Positions 9,111 through 16,977 of a stretch of 64,000 nucleotides of DNA are shown piece after piece. Origin of the DNA: CAWEZN01 sp964498015 (GTDB lineage Bacteria > Zixibacteria > MSB-5A5 > GN15 > PGXB01); the NCBI GenBank assembly GCA_964498015.1, contig CAZCFT010000001.1, forward strand, positions 12,608 through 76,607. The letters are read 5' to 3'. Numbering within the stretch: position 1 is the first letter of the stretch; every line of letters starts with the position of its first letter. A model generated the notes under the pieces. It had not been told where the DNA came from. It saw only the letters and a list, made by a program, of their open reading frames with translations, and did not search any database. A program made the translations under genes and the position numbers.

Positions 9111-9869
9111 ATGGCAGAAACCATAATTAAGATTGATCAAGTAGCCAAGTCGTTCGGGAAAAAGGGAGTGCTTAACGGTGTGACGCTTGATATTAGAAAA
9201 GGGGAATCGGTAGTGATCATCGGGCAGTCCGGATGCGGAAAATCGGTGCTGTTGAAACATCTGAATCGATTGATCCGCCCTGATTCCGGCGTGGTTTTAA
9301 TTCATGATAAGGATATCGGGCAGATGAATTCCGTTGAGCTTTTTCAAGCGCGCCGAAAAATCGGGATGCTGTTTCAGTCGGCGGCTCTGCTTGATTCTTT
9401 GACCGTAGCCGAAAATGTTGGTCTGGGGCTAAAAGAAGGATGGAAATATTCTCAAAATGAAATCGGCGATATTGTACGCGAGAAATTGGCTTTGGTTGGA
9501 TTATCCGGTTCGGAGAATATATTTCCTTCAGACTTATCAGGCGGAATGAGAAAGAGAGTCGGGCTGGCCAGAGCCATTGCCGCCGACCCGGAAATATTAT
9601 TATATGATGAACCGACCACCGGTCTGGATCCTATCACCTCTGATTTGATTAATGATTTGATGGTTAATCTTCGAGAGAAGCTTGATGTAACCTCAGTGGC
9701 GGTTACGCATGATATGACCTCGGCTTATAGAATAGCAGATAGAATTGTCATGTTATATGAAGGAAAAATTGAATACGACGGAACCCCTGAACAGGTCAAA
9801 AATTCGGGTAATCCGATAGTGGATCAATTTATAAACGGCCGGGGAGCTGGTCCCATCCATGTACAGTGA
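9111..9869 (+). CDS. mlaF: MlaF-type ABC transporter ATP-binding protein
   Basis: ATPase partner of the MlaE permease. Walker A is GQSGCGKS near residue 38, the Q-loop is in MLFQSAALLDSLTV, the signature is LSGGMRKRVGLARAI and Walker B is ILLYDEPTTGLDP, followed by the H-loop in AVTHDM. The GGMRKRV form of the signature is characteristic of the Mla/Ttg2 subgroup. It is 252 residues long, one base after mlaE, and its stop overlaps the GTG start of radA, so it is coupled on both sides. Confidence 0.94.
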   Translation: MAETIIKIDQVAKSFGKKGVLNGVTLDIRKGESVVIIGQSGCGKSVLLKHLNRLIRPDSGVVLIHDKDIGQMNSVELFQARRKIGMLFQSAALLDSLTVAENVGLGLKEGWKYSQNEIGDIVREKLALVGLSGSENIFPSDLSGGMRKRVGLARAIAADPEILLYDEPTTGLDPITSDLINDLMVNLREKLDVTSVAVTHDMTSAYRIADRIVMLYEGKIEYDGTPEQVKNSGNPIVDQFINGRGAGPIHVQ

Positions 9870-11233
9870 ATAAGAAGATGAGCAAGAATTTTAGAACGGC
9901 TTTTGTTTGCACGCAGTGCGGCGCCATACACGCCAAATGGCAGGGGCAGTGCAAAGATTGCGGCCAGTGGAATATGTTGGCCGAGGAACGAATTATGAGC
10001 CGCGGGGGGAAATCAAAGGCCGAAGTTCATGATAAAGCGCAGAAGCTTTCTGAGATAAATCCGGAGACTGTAGTAGGGTTCAAATCGGGGATAATTGAAT
10101 TCGACCGTGTACTGGGGGGCGGGTTATTATCCGGAAGCGCCGTTCTTCTCGCGGGCGAACCGGGTATCGGCAAGTCCACTTTGATCTTACAGGCGGCGGA
10201 GGCCTATTCGCGAAGGGGATTAAATGTACTATATATAACCGGCGAGGAATCGGTCGGCCAGTTGAAAAAAAGGGCGGATCGGCTGGCGGTAATGGGGAAA
10301 AATCTATCGGTCGCGAATCTGACGAGCCTGGAGCAGATTTTCTCGTGCCTTGAGGAGAATCAAAACCATATTGTGATTATTGATTCGATCCAGACAGTGT
10401 CGAGCGACTATTTTGAATCGCCGCCGGGAACTATTGGACAGATTAGAGAATCGGCGGGAAGATTAATCGAAAAAGCCAAGAAGGATGGATTCTCTCTATT
10501 TCTGGTTGGGCATGTCACCAAAGAGGGTCTGGTTGCCGGACCCAAGGTACTCGAACATATGGTTGATGCGGTGCTTTATTTTGAAGGAGACAGCCAGCAT
10601 TTCTATCGTCTTCTCAGACCGGTCAAAAATCGGTATGGTTCGACTTTCGAGTTGGGCGTATTTGAGATGACGGTGGAGGGGTTGCGTGAGGTTGAAAATC
10701 CGTCATCATTTTTTCTCTCGGATTTTGGCGAGATGCAGAGGTCGGGATCAGTGGTGGCCGCATCATGCGAGGGGAATCGGCCGATTTTGGTTGAAATTCA
10801 AGCGTTGGTATCGTCGGCGTCATATGGAACTCCTCAACGGGTAGCGGGAGGGATAGATAATAAGAGATTAGCTCTTCTGCTGGCGATACTGGAGAAGAAG
10901 ATCGGAATTCCGATGGGAGGCAATGATGTTTTTGTCTCTGTAGCGGGGGGGCTCAAACTCACCGAACCGGCCATCGATTTGACATTGCTTCTATCAATAT
11001 ATTCCTCCCTGAAAGACATGCCGGTCGATATTGCGACAGTTATTGCGGGGGAAGTCGGGTTGTCCGGTGAGGTAAGGCCTATTGGAATGGCGGAGCAAAG
11101 GATTAATGAAGCGGCCAAACTTGGGTTTAAACGAATCATTCTGCCAGAGCAGAACCTGAAAGGGATTTCGGAGAAGAATATAGAGATTATCGGTGTCTCT
11201 TCACTTGAAAGAGCGCTGGAGACGGCATTTTGA
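9866..11233 (+). CDS. radA: DNA repair protein RadA (Sms)
   Basis: RecA-like branch-migration helicase used in recombination and repair. A zinc finger is visible at Cys15, Cys18, Cys29 and Cys32. Walker A GEPGIGKSTL follows, then the RadA-specific KNRYGST motif, and a C-terminal LonC-like domain with the VSVAGGLKLTEPAIDL stretch. At 455 residues it is normal. The GTG at 9866 overlaps the mlaF stop (GTGA); the ATG four codons later is a possible alternative. It belongs to the dnaB cluster. Confidence 0.96.
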   Translation: MNKKMSKNFRTAFVCTQCGAIHAKWQGQCKDCGQWNMLAEERIMSRGGKSKAEVHDKAQKLSEINPETVVGFKSGIIEFDRVLGGGLLSGSAVLLAGEPGIGKSTLILQAAEAYSRRGLNVLYITGEESVGQLKKRADRLAVMGKNLSVANLTSLEQIFSCLEENQNHIVIIDSIQTVSSDYFESPPGTIGQIRESAGRLIEKAKKDGFSLFLVGHVTKEGLVAGPKVLEHMVDAVLYFEGDSQHFYRLLRPVKNRYGSTFELGVFEMTVEGLREVENPSSFFLSDFGEMQRSGSVVAASCEGNRPILVEIQALVSSASYGTPQRVAGGIDNKRLALLLAILEKKIGIPMGGNDVFVSVAGGLKLTEPAIDLTLLLSIYSSLKDMPVDIATVIAGEVGLSGEVRPIGMAEQRINEAAKLGFKRIILPEQNLKGISEKNIEIIGVSSLERALETAF

Positions 11234-11260
11234 ACAATTGTGGGATAGCTGAGTGAACTT

Positions 11261-11292
11261 CGGCAGGAAATCCCGATAAATCGGGACTGCCG
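11261..11292. repeat. Interrupted palindrome between radA and flavin reductase gene
   Basis: CGGCAG at 11261-11266 pairs with CTGCCG at 11287-11292, and TCCCGAT at 11271-11277 pairs with ATCGGGA at 11280-11286, leaving a GAAA bulge and an AA loop. All 13 possible pairs are perfect. No U-tract follows, so it does not look like an intrinsic terminator. It resembles a dispersed repetitive palindrome, but only this copy is in the window. Confidence 0.5.
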
Positions 11293-11310
11293 GCGCAGTT
11301 TGAGGATTTT

Positions 11311-11889
11311 ATGAGCAAAATTGAATTAAAGCCGCAGACTCTATTAATACCGCTTCCGGCGGCGATGGTATCATGCGTTGCTGAGCGACGCAGGCCGAAT
11401 ATTATTACTATAAGCTGGATCGGAATTGTCAATTCAGAACCGCCAATGTTATCGATATCGATCCAGCCCAAGAGATTTTCTTATAGCATCATAAAGGAAT
11501 CCGGGCAGTTTGTGGTTAATGTGACTTCAGAGGAAAATCTTAAAGCAGTCGATTTTTGCGGAAATCGTTCCGGTCGGGATTATGACAAATTCAAAGAAAT
11601 GGGACTGACACCGATTCCGGCTAAAATCGTCAGGGCGCCCTTGATTAAGGAGTGCCCGATAAATCTGGAGTGCATAACGCGCCAGTCGATGCTTCTTGGG
11701 ACACATGAAATTTTTATCGCCGAAATTGTGGCTGTACATGTTGATAGTGATATTCTTGATGACAGGGGTCGCCCCGATATTGATAAACTAAAACCACTGG
11801 CTTATTGCACGCTTGCTCGAGAGTATCGGGGTAACCTGACGAAAATGCTCGGCAGATACGGCGAGGTCGCCGGCAAGAAAACCAAATAG
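11311..11889 (+). CDS. Flavin reductase-like (flavoredoxin) protein, FMN-binding split barrel
   Basis: The 192-residue protein has the split-barrel flavin reductase pattern. An N-terminal LIPLPAAMVSCVAERRRPNIITISWIG segment (shown here only as its outline: the PxxxVxxV start and the NIITISWIG strand) is followed by PPMLSISIQPKRFSY, FVVNV and a C-terminal DKLKPLAYCTLAREYRG. Such proteins bind FMN and pass electrons from NAD(P)H or ferredoxins to varied acceptors. The physiological partner cannot be told from the neighbours (radA and tgt). GAGG lies five bases before the ATG. Confidence 0.85.
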   Translation: MSKIELKPQTLLIPLPAAMVSCVAERRRPNIITISWIGIVNSEPPMLSISIQPKRFSYSIIKESGQFVVNVTSEENLKAVDFCGNRSGRDYDKFKEMGLTPIPAKIVRAPLIKECPINLECITRQSMLLGTHEIFIAEIVAVHVDSDILDDRGRPDIDKLKPLAYCTLAREYRGNLTKMLGRYGEVAGKKTK

Positions 11890-11893
11890 GCTT

Positions 11894-13048
11894 ATGGCTG
11901 AGGGATTCTCATTTTCTATTCGAGGGAGGAACAACCGTGCCCGATTAGGAATTGTCGACACAAAGCATGGAGGATTTCAAACTCCCGCCTTTATGCCAGT
12001 CGGGACATCCGGCGCGGTGAAAGCGATGACGGCCGGCGATCTGGAAGAATGCGGAGCTGAGATTATGCTGGGAAATACCTATCATCTTTACCTGCGCCCC
12101 GGAGAGAAGCTGATCAAGCAAAAAGGAGGACTCGCGAATTTTATTTCATGGAATAAACCGACCATAACGGATTCGGGCGGGTTTCAGGTATTTTCCATGC
12201 AGGATTTATCGAGAGTCGATGATGATGGAGTTACTTTTCGATCACATCATGACGGTTCTATGCATCGTTTTGATCCCGAAAAGGTAATGGAGATCGAGCG
12301 TGATATCGGCGCTGATATAATCATGTCATTGGATCAATGCGTGCCTTATCCTTCGGACGATAAGGCAATCGTGGACAGCGTCCGACGCACCTATGATTGG
12401 GCCCGAAGGGGCTTGACGCATTTTCAAAATCTGGAGAAAGCCGAGCCTACAGGTATCGTATTATTTGGTATAGTGCAGGGTTCGGTCAATAATGAAATGC
12501 GGAAAATTTCCGCTGAGCAGATAGTTGGTCTTGATTTCCCGGGGTATGCGGTTGGCGGATTGGCGGTGGGGGAGTCAAAAGAGGAAATGGAGGATACTCT
12601 TGCATTCTCTATCGAATTTCTGCCCCATGACCGACCCCGATATCTGATGGGAGTGGGATATCCGGAAGATATTCTAATGGCTGTTTCCTATGGAATCGAC
12701 ATGTTTGATTGTGTCCTTCCGACCCGCAATGCCCGAACCGGAATGGTATTCACATCAAATGGACCGTTGATATTTAGAAATGCCGATTGCGCCGAGGATG
12801 ATCTCCCTCTTGATCCTAATTGTGATTGTAAAGTTTGCCGGAGGTACAGTCGGGCCTATATCCGGCATCTATATAATCAAAGGGAAATAACGGCGCTGGT
12901 TCTGGCCACATACCACTCCTCTTATTTTTATCAGAATCTTATGAGGAAAATTCGGATTTCAATCAGTGAAGGCTGTTTTGAGCAATTCAGAAAGGGGTTC
13001 CTTGCCAAATATTCAGGGCGAGAAGACATAACCGAGCGTGAATCTTAG
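11894..13048 (+). CDS. tgt: Queuine tRNA-ribosyltransferase
   Basis: Exchanges guanine-34 for preQ1 in tRNAs with GUN anticodons, a step in queuosine synthesis. The general-acid aspartate is Asp93 in DSGGFQ. The nucleophile lies in the DCVLPTRNARTG motif. The zinc site appears as CDCKVC followed by a His in YIRHLY. Substrate-pocket GIVQGS and YAVGGLAVGE are present. The 384-residue length is typical. Its last 36 bases overlap the end of a convergent gene on the minus strand. Confidence 0.97.
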   Translation: MAEGFSFSIRGRNNRARLGIVDTKHGGFQTPAFMPVGTSGAVKAMTAGDLEECGAEIMLGNTYHLYLRPGEKLIKQKGGLANFISWNKPTITDSGGFQVFSMQDLSRVDDDGVTFRSHHDGSMHRFDPEKVMEIERDIGADIIMSLDQCVPYPSDDKAIVDSVRRTYDWARRGLTHFQNLEKAEPTGIVLFGIVQGSVNNEMRKISAEQIVGLDFPGYAVGGLAVGESKEEMEDTLAFSIEFLPHDRPRYLMGVGYPEDILMAVSYGIDMFDCVLPTRNARTGMVFTSNGPLIFRNADCAEDDLPLDPNCDCKVCRRYSRAYIRHLYNQREITALVLATYHSSYFYQNLMRKIRISISEGCFEQFRKGFLAKYSGREDITERES

Positions 13049-13651
13049 AGTTGATAATTCTCCATCTTTATATATTATAAACCTGTTTCCACTGAGAGAA
13101 TGTCCCCAGAACATGAAGCTGGGGTGTGATTCCTGATACCCAAATTCAAGAGTGTAGTGTTCTCTGACTCTGAATCCCATGATGACCCGATATCCATATT
13201 TGTTTTCTATGTCGGTCTTATGGATGGCGCTGTTGGCGAAAAGGCTATCGGTCAACTGCTTCTTCAATTTGAAGTGGTTTAAAGAATAGACCAACCCGCC
13301 GCCGAAGTATGCGGTAAGTCTCTTGGCGCCGCGATAAATGAGGGCTTCCACGCTCAGATCGACCGCCTGATTTTGTCCCTCCGGGAGACGGCGGCTCTTG
13401 AGATCGCTGAAGTTATAATCAACGGAACTCCTGATTATGACGGGATGAAATAGGAGATATTCGAATTTCACTCCCGCCTCGCCTCCCTGGCTAAGAATAT
13501 CATTGGCAGGCCTGTATCCAACAGTAAGATGAATATTGGTAATCGCAACCGTATCCTGCTCGACGGGATTCTTGGAAACGATAGGAGCAAGCATAACAAA
13601 TGCCATCAATATCTCATGCATCATGGTATCTTCCAACACTTTCTTGACCAT
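13013..13651 (-). CDS. Predicted outer-membrane beta-barrel protein, unknown function
   Basis: I do not recognise a specific family. The sequence is rich in alternating aromatic and polar strands (for example VDLSVEALIYRG, RLTAYFGGGLVYSL, HYTLEFGYQ) and ends with a strand RFTLGYVF followed by two residues, as in small OmpA/OmpW-like barrels. A hydrophobic stretch near residues 10-26 could be a signal peptide, and translation may begin at one of the two methionines at residues 10-11. It converges on tgt and shares 36 bases with its end. The barrel assignment rests on pattern alone. Confidence 0.65.
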   Translation of the reverse strand: MVKKVLEDTMMHEILMAFVMLAPIVSKNPVEQDTVAITNIHLTVGYRPANDILSQGGEAGVKFEYLLFHPVIIRSSVDYNFSDLKSRRLPEGQNQAVDLSVEALIYRGAKRLTAYFGGGLVYSLNHFKLKKQLTDSLFANSAIHKTDIENKYGYRVIMGFRVREHYTLEFGYQESHPSFMFWGHSLSGNRFIIYKDGELSTLRFTLGYVFSP

Positions 13652-13731
13652 ATTAAACGATTTATAGACGAAAATCTATATCGATTTGTTATATGAATTC
13701 CCTATGAGTCCAATCGACAGGGATATTTCAC

Positions 13732-13760
13732 TTGCCGATGATTGCGCCTTAGCCTATAAT
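13732..13760 (+). promoter_or_regulatory. Sigma-70-type promoter for uppS, apparently leaderless
   Basis: TTGCCG at 13732-13737 and a consensus TATAAT at 13755-13760 are separated by 17 bases. The uppS ATG at 13768 begins only seven bases after the -10 box, where transcription would be expected to start. No Shine-Dalgarno is visible. Confidence 0.65.
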
Positions 13761-13767
13761 TAGGCCA

Positions 13768-14508
13768 ATGAAGCAGAATGTCAATCCGTCTGAATCAACG
13801 ATTGATCCTCTCCGTCTGCCTGTCCATCTGGCGATAATTATGGACGGCAACGGCAGGTGGGCGAAGAAGAGAAACCTTCCCCGGACAGCCGGACACGAAG
13901 CCGGGGTTGAAGCGGTCAAGCGAGTTGTCAGGGCCGGCGGCGAATTAGGGATAAAATATCTTACTCTGTACACATTCTCGCTGGAAAATTGGAAGCGTCC
14001 ACGCGAGGAAGTAACGGCCATTATGAAGCTTCTCACGCAGACGACACGGAAAGAAGTCGATGAGCTGAATCGCAATAATGTGCGGTTGATTACGACCGGT
14101 CGAATTGACGGCTTATCATTCTCGCGGAGGCAGGCCCTGAAAATGGCAATGGAGAAAACTCGAAATAATAGCGGTCTGGTTTTGAATCTGGCGCTGAATT
14201 ACGGAGGAAGGGCAGAAATTATTGATGCCGTGAGAGCGATTGCTTCGTCGGTAAGGGCAGGTCATATCAAACCGGGCGAGATTGATGAATCTTTGTTTTC
14301 CAACTATCTCTATACTGCGGGACTGCCCGATCCGGATCTTCTTATCAGAACGTCGGGGGAGATGCGAATTTCCAATTTTCTTCTGTGGCAAACCAGCTAT
14401 ACAGAGATGTATGTAACCGATGTTCTCTGGCCCGATTTTGATCGGCAGAATTTGATTGATGCCATTATTGAATATCAAAAAAGAGAACGCCGATTTGGAA
14501 AGGTCTGA
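13768..14508 (+). CDS. uppS: Undecaprenyl (polyprenyl) diphosphate synthase
   Basis: Cis-prenyltransferase that elongates farnesyl diphosphate to the C55 carrier lipid used for peptidoglycan and other envelope polymers. The catalytic Asp26 lies in the MDGNGRWAKKR motif, and LIRTSGEMRISNFLLWQ and TEMYVTDVLWPDF complete the family signature. At 246 residues it is normal. cdsA follows after six bases, the usual arrangement. ispA and dxs, which make its substrate, lie about 6 kb downstream. It likely heads its transcript. Confidence 0.96.
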   Translation: MKQNVNPSESTIDPLRLPVHLAIIMDGNGRWAKKRNLPRTAGHEAGVEAVKRVVRAGGELGIKYLTLYTFSLENWKRPREEVTAIMKLLTQTTRKEVDELNRNNVRLITTGRIDGLSFSRRQALKMAMEKTRNNSGLVLNLALNYGGRAEIIDAVRAIASSVRAGHIKPGEIDESLFSNYLYTAGLPDPDLLIRTSGEMRISNFLLWQTSYTEMYVTDVLWPDFDRQNLIDAIIEYQKRERRFGKV

Positions 14509-14514
14509 GTAATT

Positions 14515-15330
14515 TTGAACAAGAATCTTATCACTCGAATAATTGTGGCGGCAATATTTGGCCCGTTGATAATCCTGTGTTCATACATCGGCGGCTATTG
14601 GTTGGCGGGGATGATATTGTTGCTTGTCGCTATCGGAATTATTGAGTTTCTGGCTAACGGCAATATAAAAGCGAATATGGTTTCATTTTGGATTACTCTA
14701 CCCCTTGTTATCGGGACTGCGGCGGTCTCCATGTTGGTATCTTCGCAATCGGGATATATGGTCTTTATTGCATTTTTCCTATTGATTGGTCTTATTCTTT
14801 CAGTCTGCAAAATGCCGCCGGAGCTTCTTTACATGCGGTATGCAAGTCTTGTCTGGGGAGCCGTGTATCTGGGGCTTCTTTACCCTTTTGTATTCTATAT
14901 TAGAAGTGAGTTTCCTGAATCCGGAGGCGACTGGCTATTGTTTTTATTTGGGACTATCTGGTTATCCGATACTTTGGCGATGTGGGTCGGCAAGACAATC
15001 GGTTCAAAAAAATTGGCGACTCATGTGTCGCCAGGCAAAACGGCGGAGGGTTTCATTGGAGGGATTTTTGGCGGATTATTGATAGCCGTGCTTCTTGGTT
15101 ATTGGCGGCTCTCTGCGATTACGCTCCCGCTTCTTGTTGTCGCCGGTTTGTGCGTCTCCATTGTCGGACAACTGGGAGACCTGGTGGAGTCTGTTTGGAA
15201 AAGGGCGGTCGGTATTAAGGATTCTTCAGCAATCGTACCGGGCCATGGAGGAATACTCGATCGATTTGACTCACTTCTCTTTTCGGCGCCGATTCTCTAT
15301 TGGTTCTTGAAATTTATAGTGTACGGGTAA
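14515..15330 (+). CDS. cdsA: Phosphatidate cytidylyltransferase
   Basis: Makes CDP-diacylglycerol from phosphatidic acid and CTP in the inner membrane. The protein is hydrophobic throughout, with about seven membrane segments. The C-terminal CDS signature is clear: SDTLAMWVGKTIGSKKLATH, SPGKTAEGFIGG, GQLGDLVESVWKR and GHGGILDRFDSLLFSAP. The start is TTG at 14515, six bases after uppS. Length (271) is typical. It supplies phospholipid synthesis in this envelope cluster. Confidence 0.95.
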   Translation: MNKNLITRIIVAAIFGPLIILCSYIGGYWLAGMILLLVAIGIIEFLANGNIKANMVSFWITLPLVIGTAAVSMLVSSQSGYMVFIAFFLLIGLILSVCKMPPELLYMRYASLVWGAVYLGLLYPFVFYIRSEFPESGGDWLLFLFGTIWLSDTLAMWVGKTIGSKKLATHVSPGKTAEGFIGGIFGGLLIAVLLGYWRLSAITLPLLVVAGLCVSIVGQLGDLVESVWKRAVGIKDSSAIVPGHGGILDRFDSLLFSAPILYWFLKFIVYG

Positions 15331-15332
15331 TT

Positions 15333-16244
15333 ATGGTACGACCGGTGAAAGCGGTTGATTTCGTTTTTGCCGCGCGGCCGATGCTTCTTCTGCCGGTCTG
15401 GTCGATTTATTTAGTAACTTATCACTTTACGAACTCTCCAGCGCATTTTGATCTGCGGGCGTTTATGATTCTGACCGCCATTAGTCTGATAATGGTTGGG
15501 TGTCATTATATCAATCAGATTTATGATTTTCAGTCGGATCTGATAAATAATAAAATCGGATTTCTGCAAAAGGAATTTATTAGCAAAAGTGAAATGATGG
15601 CCGGTTACCTTGCCGTTACCATGCTCGGGTTGACTATTTCCATATTTCAGGATTTTCGCTTTTTTGTGCTGGCAATATCAATGGTGATAAGCGGGTACTT
15701 TTACTCAGCGCCGCCATTGAGATTAAAAGATCGCCCGCTTTGGGGTTTGCTCGCCAACGGAATCGGGTACGGATTTCTTCTGATATTAGCATTACCAATT
15801 TATCCCGACTCCAATTTACTTTTGCTGATTTCATTAATGGTGTACTTTTTCCTGACTGTGTCTGCGATTTATCTTCTGACTATTATTATTGACAGGGATG
15901 GCGATAAGGCTGCAAGGAAGAATACCTTGGCAGTTCGATTTTCAGATAGGAATCTTATTGCTTTCGGAAGCTTGATGGCCATTGCCGCCTCAGTAATCGC
16001 CGGTCTGTTGGGTTTAATTCTGCTTATGGCGCTGAGCGCGTTATCCGCTGTATTATTCTTTTTTGCGCTCGCCAAACCACAAATGCCCGTTTTATTCTTT
16101 ACCTGCAAATTCCCGATACTTCTATTATCGCTTCTGGCGGGATATTATTACCCGGTGTATTTGGTCTTTATGCTTGTTCTAATAATCTGCTGCCGATTAT
16201 ATTATAGGAAGAGATTCGGTATTATATATCCGAGGGTAGCGTGA
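15333..16244 (+). CDS. UbiA family prenyltransferase
   Basis: Integral membrane enzyme that attaches an isoprenoid chain to an acceptor. Counting from ATG at 15333 (three bases after the cdsA stop), the first Asp-rich motif is N61-xxx-D65-xxx-D69 and the second is DRDGDKAARKNT near residue 190; both bind prenyl diphosphate through magnesium. Eight or so hydrophobic helices are visible in 303 residues. The acceptor is unknown: quinone precursors, geranylgeranylglyceryl phosphate and chlorophyll-type substrates are all used by relatives. Its location beside uppS and cdsA fits lipid metabolism. Confidence 0.85.
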   Translation: MVRPVKAVDFVFAARPMLLLPVWSIYLVTYHFTNSPAHFDLRAFMILTAISLIMVGCHYINQIYDFQSDLINNKIGFLQKEFISKSEMMAGYLAVTMLGLTISIFQDFRFFVLAISMVISGYFYSAPPLRLKDRPLWGLLANGIGYGFLLILALPIYPDSNLLLLISLMVYFFLTVSAIYLLTIIIDRDGDKAARKNTLAVRFSDRNLIAFGSLMAIAASVIAGLLGLILLMALSALSAVLFFFALAKPQMPVLFFTCKFPILLLSLLAGYYYPVYLVFMLVLIICCRLYYRKRFGIIYPRVA

Positions 16245-16853
16245 ATGAGAGCAGAAATTGAGAAATATTCAGGGAATAGGGTTAGGTTATGGTTGGAAAG
16301 TCCGGCTATTGACGGAAGCAAATTCGGGCGTACACAATGGTTGCTTCTCCTGATGTTAATTACTTTTTTTATGGCTTGTACCCCATATCCGAGATACCGA
16401 AGCGGCGGAGCTTTGCCGCCTGAAAGCAGGTCGATTGCTGTGCAGGAAGAATATGGACAGGACCAGATGCCGCTTACGACAGATGGGCTTCTGGAGTTTG
16501 GACGCATTATACAAAGCTATCTTGGAACGCCATATCGTGGACGTGCGGAAAAAGCTGAAGGAATAGATTGCAGTGAATTTACCGGCGAAGTATTCAGCAG
16601 GTTTGATGGTACAGAGCTTCCCCGTACAGCCGCCGGGCAATTTGAGATTGGAACAGAAGTAGCAAGAGGCAAAATCCGTTATGGGGATTTGGTTTATTTT
16701 AGCATTGATGGCAATACGATTTCCCATGTCGGTATTTATATTGACTTTGGAGAATTTATTCATTCAACAAAATCGTCAGGCATAATAATATCGAAACTGG
16801 ATGACAAATATTGGAAGGAATGTTTTGCCGGCGCCAGAAGGATATTGCCTTAA
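16245..16853 (+). CDS. NlpC/P60 lipoprotein, probable peptidoglycan endopeptidase
   Basis: The C-terminal half is an NlpC/P60 domain with catalytic Cys in GIDCSEF, His in ISHVGIYID and the third-position His in FIHSTKSSG. These enzymes cut the peptide stems of peptidoglycan. The N-terminus carries a hydrophobic stretch WLLLLMLITFFMAC that ends in a lipobox-like FMAC, so export and lipidation are likely; lgt is in this window. About 31 residues precede that stretch, unusually long for a signal n-region, and they contain the SPAIDG peptide from a dispersed repeat. The ATG directly follows the UbiA stop. Confidence 0.88.
   Translation: MRAEIEKYSGNRVRLWLESPAIDGSKFGRTQWLLLLMLITFFMACTPYPRYRSGGALPPESRSIAVQEEYGQDQMPLTTDGLLEFGRIIQSYLGTPYRGRAEKAEGIDCSEFTGEVFSRFDGTELPRTAAGQFEIGTEVARGKIRYGDLVYFSIDGNTISHVGIYIDFGEFIHSTKSSGIIISKLDDKYWKECFAGARRILP
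16291..16317 (+). repeat. Dispersed palindrome-like repeat, PAIDG type, copy 1
   Basis: GGTTGGAAAG followed by TCCGGCTATTGACGGAA. The core TCCGGCTATTGACGGA recurs exactly at 24318-24333 and 40581-40596, with a degenerate copy at 44432-44453. Here it is inside the NlpC/P60 gene and translates as SPAIDG ahead of the signal peptide. Confidence 0.7.
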
Positions 16854-16872
16854 TGTTATTCATTTTTGGATG

Positions 16873-16970
16873 CCTTAATCGCTAAGAGGATTAAAGGCGC
16901 GTCGCGTCTCCTTCCCCCCAATGAATCGGGGGAAAGGACCTTATTCAACCGGGCGCCTTCCTGCGTAATC
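16873..16970 (+). other. Structured leader candidate upstream of uvrC
   Basis: Between the NlpC gene and uvrC are two local hairpins: CCTTAATC / GATTAAAGG (16873-16897) and a C-run/G-run stem (16910-16937). A competing long-range pairing is also possible: GATTA with TAATC (16889-16893 / 16966-16970) and AAGGCGC with GCGCCTT (16894-16900 / 16953-16959). The first hairpin and the long-range stem share bases and exclude each other. No known RNA family was recognised. Confidence 0.35.
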
Positions 16971-16977
16971 GGTTTAT

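Noticed and set aside
9866..11310. The palindrome at 11261 as the intrinsic terminator of radA
   Set aside because: The stem is followed by CGCAGTTTGAGG rather than a U-tract, and the next gene has a close ribosome site.
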